Shown here piece after piece: positions 17,886-26,314 of a stretch of DNA of 64,000 nucleotides. Under the pieces are notes generated by a model. It saw nothing but the letters and a program-made list of their open reading frames with translations, had not been told where the DNA came from and searched no databases. Numbering within the stretch: the stretch's first letter is position 1; each line of letters starts with the position of its first letter. A program made the translations under genes and the position numbers. This DNA is from CAZDXJ01 sp050303615 (GTDB lineage: Bacteria > Pseudomonadota > Gammaproteobacteria > Methylococcales > Methylomonadaceae): contig JBNLCC010000015.1 in the NCBI GenBank assembly GCA_050303615.1, positions 88,816 through 152,815 on the forward strand, given 5' to 3'.

Positions 17886-19235
17886 TTATAAAAACCGCTG
17901 AAACCGGGCGTTTAAATAGTCGGCTGTCGCCTGCATCATCTGATCCGCGATGACATCGACATGGCGATTTCGCCAATCCTGCAACGATGTGCCTTGAACC
18001 CACTGATTAAATGCGCCCAGCGCGGGGCCGGTATGTACTTGGTAGTCCACCCGCTGCTCGCTTCTCCCTTCCAGGGCAAGGCGCATCGTGTGGACGAAAT
18101 ACCAGCGAAAAATTAAAGCCATTTTCACCTTAGGATTGCGCTCGGCTTTGTCGATTTCCTCCGGCATGGCCTGTAAATAATAGCCTTTGGTCTCGTCATA
18201 GACCTCATCAAAACTGCGCTTGAAATATTTATCCTGAATTTCCTTGGCAACCGAGCTGTCTAGCTGCGCCAGCGAGGTATGATTGCGCCACAGATCGTAA
18301 AGCTTGGTGGCCCGGGCCGGGAAAAACACGCCTTTTTTCAACACCTGAATTTTAGCGCCCAACTCAAACATATCGCCGGCCGGAGCATAGGCCGTATCCT
18401 GAACATTGATGCTCTGCAACAGATCCTTGACCGCATCGCTGGTGCCCGCTTCGACCGAGCACTGATTGATAGAACCGGTAACAATAAAGTCAGCGCCCAG
18501 CAAAAAAGCACTGGCGGCCGATTCCGGCGTACCGATACCGCCAGCCGCTCCGACCCTGACCGTTTTTTGATATTGATACTGTTGTTGCAGACTATCGCGT
18601 AGGCGAATAATAGTCGGCAGCAGTACCGACGCAACGCCCATATCGGTATGACCGCCGGAATCGGCTTCGACCGATAAATCCGAAGCGACCGGTAATCGCC
18701 CGGCCAATTCGGCTTCCTGCTCGGTAATATGGCCTTGATCCAGCAACCGTTTAACCATCTGATCCGAAGCCGGTGATAAAAACTGCTGCGCCACTTCGGG
18801 CCGGGAAATTTTAGCTATCACCCGGTTCGGCGTGATCAACACGCCTTGTACATCGGTACTCAAACCGGTTAAGCGAAATTTGATCAAGGCCGGGGTAATT
18901 TGCGTATAGGCGGATGCTTCAATATTTTGAACGCCGTAACGCAGGAATAAATCCACCGTATCCATTTCCTGTTGTGGCTGCGACAAATCAGCCAACAGAT
19001 TCATACCGTATGGCTGGCCATCAACCAATTCCTGGCGGATAGTCTGGATAGCCTTTTCTATCGCCGACAACGCCATGCCGCCGGTACCGTAAAACCCCAG
19101 ATAACCGGCTTTTGCCATACGCACAACCAACTCCGTCGAAGCAATAGCCTTGACCATAGCACCGGAAACATAGGCATAACGCAGCCCGTAGTCCTGTTTA
19201 AATAGCTCTGAGCCTAATTTTTCAACTGTAATCAT
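17886..19235 (-). CDS. PfaD-family trans-acting enoyl reductase (FMN-dependent)
   Basis: 449 aa. It contains the hallmark nitropropane-dioxygenase/PfaD stretch GGIGTPESAASAFLLGADF followed by TGSINQCSVEAG, which binds FMN phosphate and marks the ER of trans-AT PKS and PUFA synthases. The N-terminal ITVEKLGSELF and GFYGTGG regions are also typical. Length fits the family (about 450-550 aa without a fused AT). Neither PKS protein has an in-line ER, so this enzyme would saturate enoyl intermediates at modules that recruit it; none of the modules visible here has a DH, so its site of action is probably in the part left of the window. The start is the ATG at 19235; its ribosome site is weak. Confidence 0.9.
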   Translation of the reverse strand: MITVEKLGSELFKQDYGLRYAYVSGAMVKAIASTELVVRMAKAGYLGFYGTGGMALSAIEKAIQTIRQELVDGQPYGMNLLADLSQPQQEMDTVDLFLRYGVQNIEASAYTQITPALIKFRLTGLSTDVQGVLITPNRVIAKISRPEVAQQFLSPASDQMVKRLLDQGHITEQEAELAGRLPVASDLSVEADSGGHTDMGVASVLLPTIIRLRDSLQQQYQYQKTVRVGAAGGIGTPESAASAFLLGADFIVTGSINQCSVEAGTSDAVKDLLQSINVQDTAYAPAGDMFELGAKIQVLKKGVFFPARATKLYDLWRNHTSLAQLDSSVAKEIQDKYFKRSFDEVYDETKGYYLQAMPEEIDKAERNPKVKMALIFRWYFVHTMRLALEGRSEQRVDYQVHTGPALGAFNQWVQGTSLQDWRNRHVDVIADQMMQATADYLNARFQRFL

Positions 19236-19384
19236 AGCGCTACATTAATCCGTTTATTGGAGCCAGGTCAATCGACAAAGCTATTAACAAAACGTTAACC
19301 CGACCATATCCAAAACCACCTTGATGCAGCTCAATCATTATGCTAGTCTTTTCATCACTTTAATCAATAGATAGGGATTATACC

Positions 19385-19882
19385 GTGGCCTCAACTCAAC
19401 AAACAGAAACTGTCGAACCCAACGTCGACTCCCGCGAACAGGCCGCCAATACGGTCATCAGCAAATACACAGGCTGGGCCGCCGGTTCAGGTGTGATTCC
19501 TTTTCCCTTCTGGGATGTAGCCGCCATTGCCGCAGTGGAAATAAAAATGGTCAATGAGCTGCTGGACATCTACGATAAACCTTTTTCAGAATCCAAAGCC
19601 CGCTCGATCATCAGTATTTTAATTGGCAGTCTTTCCCCGCAATTATTGTTCGGGGCAACCGCCACCTCGCTGTTTAAATTTGTACCGGGTGTAGGCCACG
19701 TACTGGCATCGATGACTATGCCGATGCTTGCTGCCGCCTCCGCCTATGCCGTCGGCCAGGTGATGGTCAGCCATTTAAAAACAGGCGGAGACCTATCCGA
19801 CTTCGACGCCAATGCAGCTAAAGGTGAGTTTAAAACCGCTTTTGACGAAGGCAAGAAAAAAGCCGAACAAGCAGACACTTAA
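19385..19882 (+). CDS. DUF697/YcjF-like small membrane-associated protein
   Basis: 165 aa from a GTG. After a polar N-terminus comes VISKYTGWAAGSGVIPFPFWD, then two hydrophobic, glycine-rich segments around residues 70-95 and 100-125. This matches the DUF697 family, proteins of unknown function often fused to or next to GTPases. It is separated from the biosynthetic genes by strand and opens a plus-strand block with a 60-aa membrane protein, an ABC exporter and an SPFH protein. Any role in export or membrane protection is inference. Confidence 0.6.
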   Translation: MASTQQTETVEPNVDSREQAANTVISKYTGWAAGSGVIPFPFWDVAAIAAVEIKMVNELLDIYDKPFSESKARSIISILIGSLSPQLLFGATATSLFKFVPGVGHVLASMTMPMLAAASAYAVGQVMVSHLKTGGDLSDFDANAAKGEFKTAFDEGKKKAEQADT

Positions 19883-19897
19883 CGGCTGCTTTTTTTC
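19869..19897 (+). terminator. possible weak rho-independent terminator
   Basis: AAGCAG and CTGCTT form a 6-bp stem overlapping the stop of the DUF697 gene, followed by a run of T. The stem is short, so read-through into the 19949 gene is possible. Confidence 0.4.
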
Positions 19898-19948
19898 TTG
19901 TTGAACCAAACATTCAACTGCGTTGACATTTAATGACGAGAGCCTGAC

Positions 19949-20131
19949 ATGCCTTTTTTTTATTTCCTACTGTATCTAATCCTGTGCATGGTTATCGGTT
20001 TAGTTGGCAAAAAATTACCGTTAGGTTTTAACGGCCTGTTTTTGCTCTCATTCTTCCTGTCGCCTATCGTCGGCATCCTGTTGCTCATTTTACTATCGAC
20101 CTTTAGCCCTGAACAATCCCAACCGAAATAA
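19949..20131 (+). CDS. small hydrophobic membrane protein, unknown function
   Basis: 60 aa, almost entirely two transmembrane segments (residues 3-22 and 27-51) with a short polar tail. GAG lies upstream of the ATG. It sits 66 bp after the DUF697 gene and 34 bp before the ABC exporter on the same strand. It has no recognisable motif; a real gene is likely from its position, spacing and even composition. Confidence 0.55.
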   Translation: MPFFYFLLYLILCMVIGLVGKKLPLGFNGLFLLSFFLSPIVGILLLILLSTFSPEQSQPK

Positions 20132-20165
20132 CTTTTCAGGCCAGTAAAACACCGACCTCAATCTT

Positions 20166-21794
20166 GTGAACCTAATTCGTATTTTTTTGAATGAAACCGA
20201 TGTTCCGAAGGGGAAAATCGCTTTTTACTCCATCCTGGCAGGTTTAACCAACGTTTTACTTCTGGCCATACTCAACACCTCGGCCGAACACGCATCGAAT
20301 AGCGAATTCAGGCTGATGGGCGTGGTTTTTTTCGCCTTATGCTTAATGACTTACATACTGTCGCAAAAATTCGTTTGGCGTATCGGAACCGAACTGGGCG
20401 AAAGCCTGATTGAAACCATTCGAAATCGATTATTCAAAAAGATTTCCGACTGTAACTTTGAAAGCCTTGAAAAAATCGGACAGGCGGAGTTGTTTACCGC
20501 CATAAATCAGCACACCTATACCCTGTCCTTATCGTCACTACCGATTATTGTATCGCTGCAAAGCCTGGTCATCATTACCTTTACGACGCTTTACCTGGCT
20601 TACCTGTCATTACCGGCTTTCGCCTTGACGATAAGTTTTATGCTGGTCGCCGCCTGGATATCTTTTAAAAGAAGCCGGCAGACCAATATAGCACTCGATA
20701 CGGCCATAGCCAGCGAACAAGATGTTCACTATTCGCTGTCCGATTTACTGGAAGGATTCAAGGAAATCAAACTCAACCACGATAGAGAAAAAGACCTGAT
20801 CCGTTCTGCTGCCATTTTGGCCGGCCGCGCCAAAGACAACCGGATTCAAGCCAATCTGGATATGGCGATTAACTTTATAACCATTCAAAGTTCGCTTTAT
20901 TTTTTAATGGCAGTACTGGTGTTTTTAGTGCCGCAACTCAGCCTTACCGCCTACCCGGATACGGTGATTAAAATCGTTACCGCAGGCTTGTTTTTAATGG
21001 GTCCGGTCAGCAATATTTTTGCCTGGATGCCGACTTTTACCAATGCCGAAAAATCCCTGAACCTTATTCATAAAACCGAAGAGCTGCTCGATAAAAACCA
21101 GGAACAAATTAAAACCGATTGCGAGTTGTTTCCGGCATTTGAAACATTAAAGCTACATAAAATACGCCATCAATATCGCGACGAATTCGATGCCGTCAAT
21201 TTCTCAACCGGCCCGGTCGACCTGCATATCCGGCATAATGAAATCCTGTTTATCACCGGCGGCAACGGCTCCGGAAAATCGACTTTGATTAAACTACTAT
21301 TAGGCTTATACCAAGCCTGCGACGGCCAAATACGACTAAACGATACGCAGATTTCGGCCAAAAACATCTTTGCCTACCGAAACCTGTTTACCGCAATTTT
21401 AGCCGACTACCATTTATTCTCACGCACCTACGGTATTCAGGAAATCGACCCGCAACGCGTGGATGATTTGCTTAAACGCATGGGTTTAAAAGAAAAAACC
21501 GCATTGGTCGACGGCGAATTCAACACCCATAATTTATCCACCGGACAAAAAAAACGTTTGGCGCTGATTATTTCGATTCTGGAAGACCGGCCGGTTATGG
21601 TTTTTGACGAATGGGCCGCCGACCAGGACCCACAATTTCGCAAAATTTTCTACCACGAAATCCTGCCCGAATTAAAAGCCGACGGAAAGACCATTATTGC
21701 CGTCACACACGATGAAAAATACTTCGACTGCTGCGATCGACACTTTCATATGGAAGAAGGATTGATTGCCGAAGTCCCCCCTATTCAGGAATAA
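20166..21794 (+). CDS. ABC exporter, cyclic-peptide type (SyrD/PvdE/YojI-like)
   Basis: 542 aa from a GTG. The N-terminal 280 or so residues hold about six transmembrane helices. The ATPase domain has Walker A GGNGSGKST, the signature LSTGQKKR, Walker B VMVFDEWAADQDP and the H-loop His in IAVTHDE. The signature variant and the DEWAADQDP Walker B are typical of the cyclic peptide exporter family found with NRPS/PKS products. As a half-transporter it should act as a homodimer in the inner membrane. It is the only exporter seen in the cluster and the best candidate for product export. The next gene starts 7 bp after its stop, so the two are cotranscribed. Confidence 0.85.
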   Translation: MNLIRIFLNETDVPKGKIAFYSILAGLTNVLLLAILNTSAEHASNSEFRLMGVVFFALCLMTYILSQKFVWRIGTELGESLIETIRNRLFKKISDCNFESLEKIGQAELFTAINQHTYTLSLSSLPIIVSLQSLVIITFTTLYLAYLSLPAFALTISFMLVAAWISFKRSRQTNIALDTAIASEQDVHYSLSDLLEGFKEIKLNHDREKDLIRSAAILAGRAKDNRIQANLDMAINFITIQSSLYFLMAVLVFLVPQLSLTAYPDTVIKIVTAGLFLMGPVSNIFAWMPTFTNAEKSLNLIHKTEELLDKNQEQIKTDCELFPAFETLKLHKIRHQYRDEFDAVNFSTGPVDLHIRHNEILFITGGNGSGKSTLIKLLLGLYQACDGQIRLNDTQISAKNIFAYRNLFTAILADYHLFSRTYGIQEIDPQRVDDLLKRMGLKEKTALVDGEFNTHNLSTGQKKRLALIISILEDRPVMVFDEWAADQDPQFRKIFYHEILPELKADGKTIIAVTHDEKYFDCCDRHFHMEEGLIAEVPPIQE

Positions 21795-21801
21795 TTAGGC
21801 T

Positions 21802-22731
21802 ATGTTTAACAAAATCAATAATTGGCTTGAACAGCATCGTCTAGAAATAGCGATTGCGCTATTATTATCCGCCCTGCTATTTCTGGCAGCCTTACCGATG
21901 ATGCTGATCAGCATAGACTCCGGTCATAAAGGCGTGTTATGGCGACGTTTTTTTGGCGGCACTGAAATGGAGCGAGGCTATGGAGAAGGCTCAACGCTGA
22001 TTTTCCCGTGGGATAAGATGACGATCTACAATACACGGCTACAAAGGGAAACAACCGTATACAACACCATCAGCAAAAACGGCCTGGCTGTTATTGTTGA
22101 AGCCTCCATTCGTTTTCGCCCCTTGGAGGACCGGCTACCGGATCTGCACCGTTATATCGGTCCCGATTATGTCGATGTATTGCTCCTGCCTGAAATGGGC
22201 AGCCATGTGCGTAACGTGATCTCCCAATTCGAGCCGGAAGAGCTGTATTCCATGAAGCGAACCATAATAGAAGATCAAATTCAACAAAGTGTACGCGACG
22301 GTCTGGATACTTTACACCCCAAAAAATCAGCGCAACACTTTGTTCATGTCGATGAAATTTTAATCCGCGAAATCACCCTGCCCGAACCGGTACGCATGTC
22401 AATCGAGAAAAAGGAACAGGCCAAACAAGTAGCATTAACCTACGAGTTCAGGTTATTGGCTGAAGGAAAGGAAAAACTGCGCAAAAAAATCGAGGCCGAA
22501 GGTATCCGTGATTTCCAAAACACCATCACCGACGGAATCTCGCAAAAATACCTGACCTGGAAAGGCATCAACGCCACCATCGAGCTGGCAAAATCAAACA
22601 ATTCCAAAGTCGTCATCATCGGCTCCGGCAAAAACGGCATGCCCATCATCCTGGGCAGCGACTATACCGCCAACCTGCCCGACAAGCCGCTTGGGCCAGT
22701 CCAGCCAGAGCCGGATACAGGAAAACAATAA
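21802..22731 (+). CDS. SPFH/band-7 (prohibitin-like) membrane protein
   Basis: 309 aa. One N-terminal transmembrane segment (about residues 15-35) is followed by SIDSGHKGVLWRRFFGG, the usual start of the band-7 domain, then a beta-rich domain and a charged coiled-coil stretch (residues 200-235). Family members are membrane scaffolds around proteases, transporters or microdomains. Its near-overlap with the ABC exporter suggests it organises or protects the export complex; this pairing is inference. Confidence 0.75.
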   Translation: MFNKINNWLEQHRLEIAIALLLSALLFLAALPMMLISIDSGHKGVLWRRFFGGTEMERGYGEGSTLIFPWDKMTIYNTRLQRETTVYNTISKNGLAVIVEASIRFRPLEDRLPDLHRYIGPDYVDVLLLPEMGSHVRNVISQFEPEELYSMKRTIIEDQIQQSVRDGLDTLHPKKSAQHFVHVDEILIREITLPEPVRMSIEKKEQAKQVALTYEFRLLAEGKEKLRKKIEAEGIRDFQNTITDGISQKYLTWKGINATIELAKSNNSKVVIIGSGKNGMPIILGSDYTANLPDKPLGPVQPEPDTGKQ

Positions 22732-22760
22732 AGGCAACAGGGCGACTCAAACAGCAGTAG

Positions 22761-22833
22761 TCCGTATGCAACACAGTGGAATACGGGAAATAAAAATCAT
22801 GTAAACCCCGTATTACGCAAGGCTCCATACGGA
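22761..22833. terminator. nested inverted repeat between convergent genes, probable bidirectional terminator
   Basis: TCCGTATG (22761-22768) pairs with CATACGGA (22826-22833), and inside it AATACGGG (22780-22787) pairs with CCCGTATT (22807-22814). It lies in the 137-bp gap between the SPFH gene and the convergent acyl hydrolase gene. Confidence 0.5.
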
Positions 22834-22868
22834 TTACAGTTTGCAGCCAATCGCGTTAGTGTAGAGTA

Positions 22869-23876
22869 TCAACCCAACCGGTTTTTAATCGTATCGATAT
22901 TTTCCAGCGCATTATCGAACGGCGTCATAATCGGCAGCATCCGGTGAGGGTCGATTGCGGACAGGTTGTATTTGGTAAAGGTTGCCATATTGCCGGACGG
23001 TCCGAGGTCTATATAAACCGCCTGCGGATGCTTGTGATGAAATTCGAACAGCGCCTGCCTGAATTGGATCGGTTGCCGGATAACCTGCCACCAGTAGGCC
23101 GGGGAGAACCTTTTATGCATTCCTTCACTGGGGAGATTATCAGCCGATATTTCAGCACAGGAAATGACCGGTAACCTGGCGCTACGATACTGACTATTAA
23201 CGAACATTGTGGTAAAGGTTGGTTGCACAACATCCATCTGCGATGAATGAAAAGCCATCGAAACCGGCAGAACCTGATGAGTAATATCCTGTTGTTTTAG
23301 TTGTTTGGCTATCCGCAGGATTTTACTTCTAAGTCCGGATACGGCAAAACAGCGGTCGAAATTGATTCCGGCCAGCTCGCAGCCATCGGCAAAAACCGGG
23401 TTGGTATTGAAGCTTTCGACATCATCGATCACAACCAGCATGGCCCCGCCTCTGCAGTACGCATCGAATAGTCGGGCCTGTTTAATAATATCGAACAGCA
23501 TCGCTTCAACGTCGGCGACATCTGCCAGCGCCGCGGCGACAAACTCGCCCAGGCTGGCCCCAAATAGATAATCGGGTTCAGGTAAGCCCTCGGCCAAAAG
23601 AGTCTTGGCCATCGAATACTGCACCATAAACAATGCGGGATGCGTATAGAGTATTTGTTCAAATGACCGGGTCTTGGATTGCTGAGGATCATACAATATG
23701 TCTACTACGGATTGGCCGACATAATCGGCCGCGATCAGATCCAGCTTATCCATCCACAGACGAAAGGTATTATTGCCGTCATAAAGATCTTTGCCCATCT
23801 GATAATACTGCGCACCCTGCCCGGAAAACATCCATACCACCGGCGTTATTGATTTTGTTTGAGTGTCCTCGGTCAT
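22869..23876 (-). CDS. discrete AT-like protein, probable trans-acting acyl hydrolase (PedC type)
   Basis: 335 aa. It keeps the acyltransferase fold: FSGQGAQYYQMG at the N-terminus, the nucleophile in GASLGEF and the catalytic His in SMAFHSSQM. Aligned to the AT at 24179, the Arg that binds the malonyl carboxylate (KKRGELM) falls on Ala (KQARLFD). Loss of this Arg and a divergent GxSxG context are typical of the proofreading acyl hydrolases of trans-AT systems, which clear stalled acyl groups from ACPs, as shown for PedC in the pederin pathway. The gene is divergent from the AT, with 302 bp between them. It could instead transfer a non-malonyl acyl group. Confidence 0.75.
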   Translation of the reverse strand: MTEDTQTKSITPVVWMFSGQGAQYYQMGKDLYDGNNTFRLWMDKLDLIAADYVGQSVVDILYDPQQSKTRSFEQILYTHPALFMVQYSMAKTLLAEGLPEPDYLFGASLGEFVAAALADVADVEAMLFDIIKQARLFDAYCRGGAMLVVIDDVESFNTNPVFADGCELAGINFDRCFAVSGLRSKILRIAKQLKQQDITHQVLPVSMAFHSSQMDVVQPTFTTMFVNSQYRSARLPVISCAEISADNLPSEGMHKRFSPAYWWQVIRQPIQFRQALFEFHHKHPQAVYIDLGPSGNMATFTKYNLSAIDPHRMLPIMTPFDNALENIDTIKNRLG

Positions 23877-23913
23877 GTGTTACCTGTTCCGTCTGTTAAC
23901 CTAGTAAAGCAGT

Positions 23914-24014
23914 TGAGCCACAGATCAACGCGGATATACACAGATAAGCAATGGACTACCATTCTAATGCAACACCTTGTTCTATTCGTGTTTATCTGTG
24001 TAAATCTGTGGCTA
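23914..24014. repeat. inverted repeat in the AH/AT divergent gap
   Basis: GAGCCACAGATCAACGCGG...ACACAGATAA on the left faces TTATCTGTGTAAATCTGTGGCT on the right. It is a hairpin-forming, probably dispersed element in the 302-bp region between the divergent hydrolase and AT genes. No coding capacity. Confidence 0.6.
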
Positions 24015-24178
24015 AATGATTTTTAAGAATAAAGTGCAGCAATCCATAATTTGTAAAAAGAATGCCAGTGTACGCAAATAAACCGCCACGCAAAAGCACC
24101 ATAGTGTGATTGTTTATTAATTGCTATACTCAGCCCAAAGGAAGTTCTGTCTGTTAATCAACTAACGGTAATAAAACC

Positions 24179-25321
24179 ATGACAACCTATCTGTTCCCCG
24201 GCCAGGGCTCGCAACATGTCGGCATGGGCGAAAACCTATTCGATGCGTTTCCTGATCTTGCCGCCGCCGCAGATGCAATTCTGGGCTATTCGATCAAATC
24301 ACTGTGCCTGGAAGACCCGGACCAGCAACTAGGACAAACACAATACACCCAACCCGCACTTTATGTAGTCAACGCCCTCACCTACAGACAACAGCTTAAA
24401 GATACCGGTGCACGACCCGATTTTGTCGCCGGTCACAGCCTGGGCGAATATAACGCGCTGGAAAGCGCCGGCGTATTCAGCTTTGAAGACGGCGTTAAAC
24501 TGGTCAAAAAACGCGGCGAACTGATGAGCACCGCGCCCAAAGGCGCAATGGCGGCCGTTATCGGTATAAGCTCCGATAAAATTGCGGAAATTCTGGCGGG
24601 TAATGGACTGGAGGCTATCGATATTGCCAACTATAACGCCCAGACGCAAACCATTATTTCCGGTTTGGAATCCGACATTCAAAATGCACAAAGCATATTT
24701 GAACAGGAACAGGCCATGTATATTCCGCTGAATGTCAGCGGCGCTTTTCATTCCCGTTATATGCAAGCGATACAGAACGAATTTAGCCGGTTTTTGGACA
24801 GCTTTACCTTTGACCAACCGGAAATACCGGTCATCGCCAATATCCATGCCCGGCCCTATCAACCGGGCGAAGTCGGCAAGAATCTGGCCGATCAACTGAC
24901 TCATTCGGTACGCTGGCTGGACAGCATGCACTATTTATTGGAGCAAGGCGAGATGGATTTTACCGAAGTCGGTCCCGGCGATGTGCTAAGCAAATTGATC
25001 TACGGTATCAAAAGCCGGTTTAAACCGAATGCGACTACAAACAGCGAACAACCGCTTAATAAGCCGGACACGCCGACACCCGCGGCCACCCAACCGAAAC
25101 CCGTAGAACCGCTGACGCCGCAACAAAAAGTCGACGACTGGAACCGCTCACACCCTACCGGCACTCAGGTCAATGTAAAGGGCTATGATCAACCCCTGAC
25201 CACCAAAACCCAGGCCGTCGTGCTGTTCGGTCATCGAGCCGCCGTCTATATGCAGGGTTATAACGGTTATTTTGCGCTGGACGATGTCGAGCCGCTTGAA
25301 CAGAGTGCCAGCTCGGCTTAA
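24179..25321 (+). CDS. discrete malonyl-CoA:ACP acyltransferase (trans-AT, FabD/PedD type) with C-terminal extension
   Basis: 380 aa. The AT domain (residues 1-285) has TYLFPGQGSQHVGMG, the nucleophile in AGHSLGEY, the malonyl-binding Arg in KKRGELM and the catalytic His in SGAFHSRYM. It should load malonyl groups onto the ACPs of both AT-less PKS proteins. Residues 285-380 are extra compared with FabD: a Pro/Thr-rich linker, then a compact segment (TPQQKVDDWNRSHPTGT...) that looks like a small beta domain of unknown role. The start ATG follows TAACGGTAATAAAACC with no strong ribosome site. Confidence 0.9.
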   Translation: MTTYLFPGQGSQHVGMGENLFDAFPDLAAAADAILGYSIKSLCLEDPDQQLGQTQYTQPALYVVNALTYRQQLKDTGARPDFVAGHSLGEYNALESAGVFSFEDGVKLVKKRGELMSTAPKGAMAAVIGISSDKIAEILAGNGLEAIDIANYNAQTQTIISGLESDIQNAQSIFEQEQAMYIPLNVSGAFHSRYMQAIQNEFSRFLDSFTFDQPEIPVIANIHARPYQPGEVGKNLADQLTHSVRWLDSMHYLLEQGEMDFTEVGPGDVLSKLIYGIKSRFKPNATTNSEQPLNKPDTPTPAATQPKPVEPLTPQQKVDDWNRSHPTGTQVNVKGYDQPLTTKTQAVVLFGHRAAVYMQGYNGYFALDDVEPLEQSASSA

Positions 25322-25498
25322 TCGGTTGAGCATTTACCCGACTCTTAATCCCATGATAATGGAATGTGGATGCGCAGAAGCACTTTCGTTATACATTCCC
25401 ATTTATGCCCTATGGGTACCGGGGATGGTGGGAACGAGTAAAAAGATAGTCTTTTAATTGTTGGGTTTAAACGTAAAAACAAATGAAGAGTGGAAAAA

Positions 25499-25789
25499 AT
25501 GAATCGTAAGCAAGCATTGGACATTTTAACCCGATTAAAACCTGAATTAGTTAAACGTTTTGGTGTCACGAACTTGGCTTTATTTGGTTCTACCGTGCGT
25601 AATGAAGCTACGGAAGATAGTGATATTGATATTATTGTGTCTTTCGATGCCCCTGCAACTTCTAAAAAATATTTTGGCGTACAGTTTCTCTTAGAAGATG
25701 AACTGGGACAACCAGTTGACTTAGTCACAGATAAGGCTTTGCGCCCTGAATTAAAGCCGTTTATTGAGCAAGAGGCAATTAATGTCTGA
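25499..25789 (+). CDS. mntA: MntA-type antitoxin nucleotidyltransferase
   Basis: 96 aa from the ATG at 25499, with GAAGAG eight bases upstream; a GTG at 25490 is an alternative. It has the GSX10DXD motif of minimal nucleotidyltransferases (GSTVRNEATEDSDID) and a C-terminal VDLVTDKALRPELKP typical of the family. MntA proteins AMPylate and silence the partner HEPN toxin. Its stop overlaps the toxin start by 8 bp. The pair is visibly more AT-rich than the PKS genes around it, suggesting separate acquisition. Confidence 0.9.
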   Translation: MNRKQALDILTRLKPELVKRFGVTNLALFGSTVRNEATEDSDIDIIVSFDAPATSKKYFGVQFLLEDELGQPVDLVTDKALRPELKPFIEQEAINV

Positions 25790-26129
25790 GAGAGAATGGC
25801 GTTTTTATCTGGATGATATGATCAGTTTCGCAGAAAAAATTGTGGCTTATTGCGAAGGGCTGGATCAAGAAGCATTTACACAAACTGGTTTAAATTATGA
25901 TGCGACAGTGCGTAATTTAGAATTGATTGGTGAGGCTGCTAATAATATACCTAAACAGATTCAAGAACAGAATAATTCTGTTCCTTGGCGACAAATTATT
26001 GCAACGCGAAACAGACTGATTCATGGTTATTTAGGAATTGATAATGATACTTTATGGAGTATTATTCAAGATGATATTCCCTTATTAATCACTGAATTAC
26101 AAAAGATAAAAATTGCCCCAACAAATTAG
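25782..26129 (+). CDS. hepT: HepT-type HEPN ribonuclease toxin
   Basis: 115 aa from the ATG at 25782, which overlaps the mntA stop. It is an all-helical DUF86/HEPN protein with the RX4HXY motif seen as RNRLIHGY; the Tyr is the residue that MntA modifies in studied pairs, and the Arg and His form the RNase site. The preceding LELIGEAANNIP is typical of the family. Together with mntA it forms a type VII toxin-antitoxin module inside the biosynthetic cluster. Confidence 0.9.
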   Translation: MSEREWRFYLDDMISFAEKIVAYCEGLDQEAFTQTGLNYDATVRNLELIGEAANNIPKQIQEQNNSVPWRQIIATRNRLIHGYLGIDNDTLWSIIQDDIPLLITELQKIKIAPTN

Positions 26130-26314
26130 GACAAAATAAATAAGGCAAGTTTTTCATTACAATAAATGCACAAAAAATTGACTGTCGACTGTACAACATC
26201 ATGTCACTATCCTTAGGTTACTATCAGCAATACTTTATCTTCATTATGTTAGAGCGCCTCATATTTAATTTATAAGCCTCCATACGAACATCAAACTTAT
26301 TTCAGGATACTTGA

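Noticed and set aside
17886..19235. Polyunsaturated fatty acid synthase locus, suggested by the PfaD-type protein
   Set aside because: There are no tandem ACP/PfaA, PfaB or PfaC partners; the AT-less modular PKS explains the enzyme.
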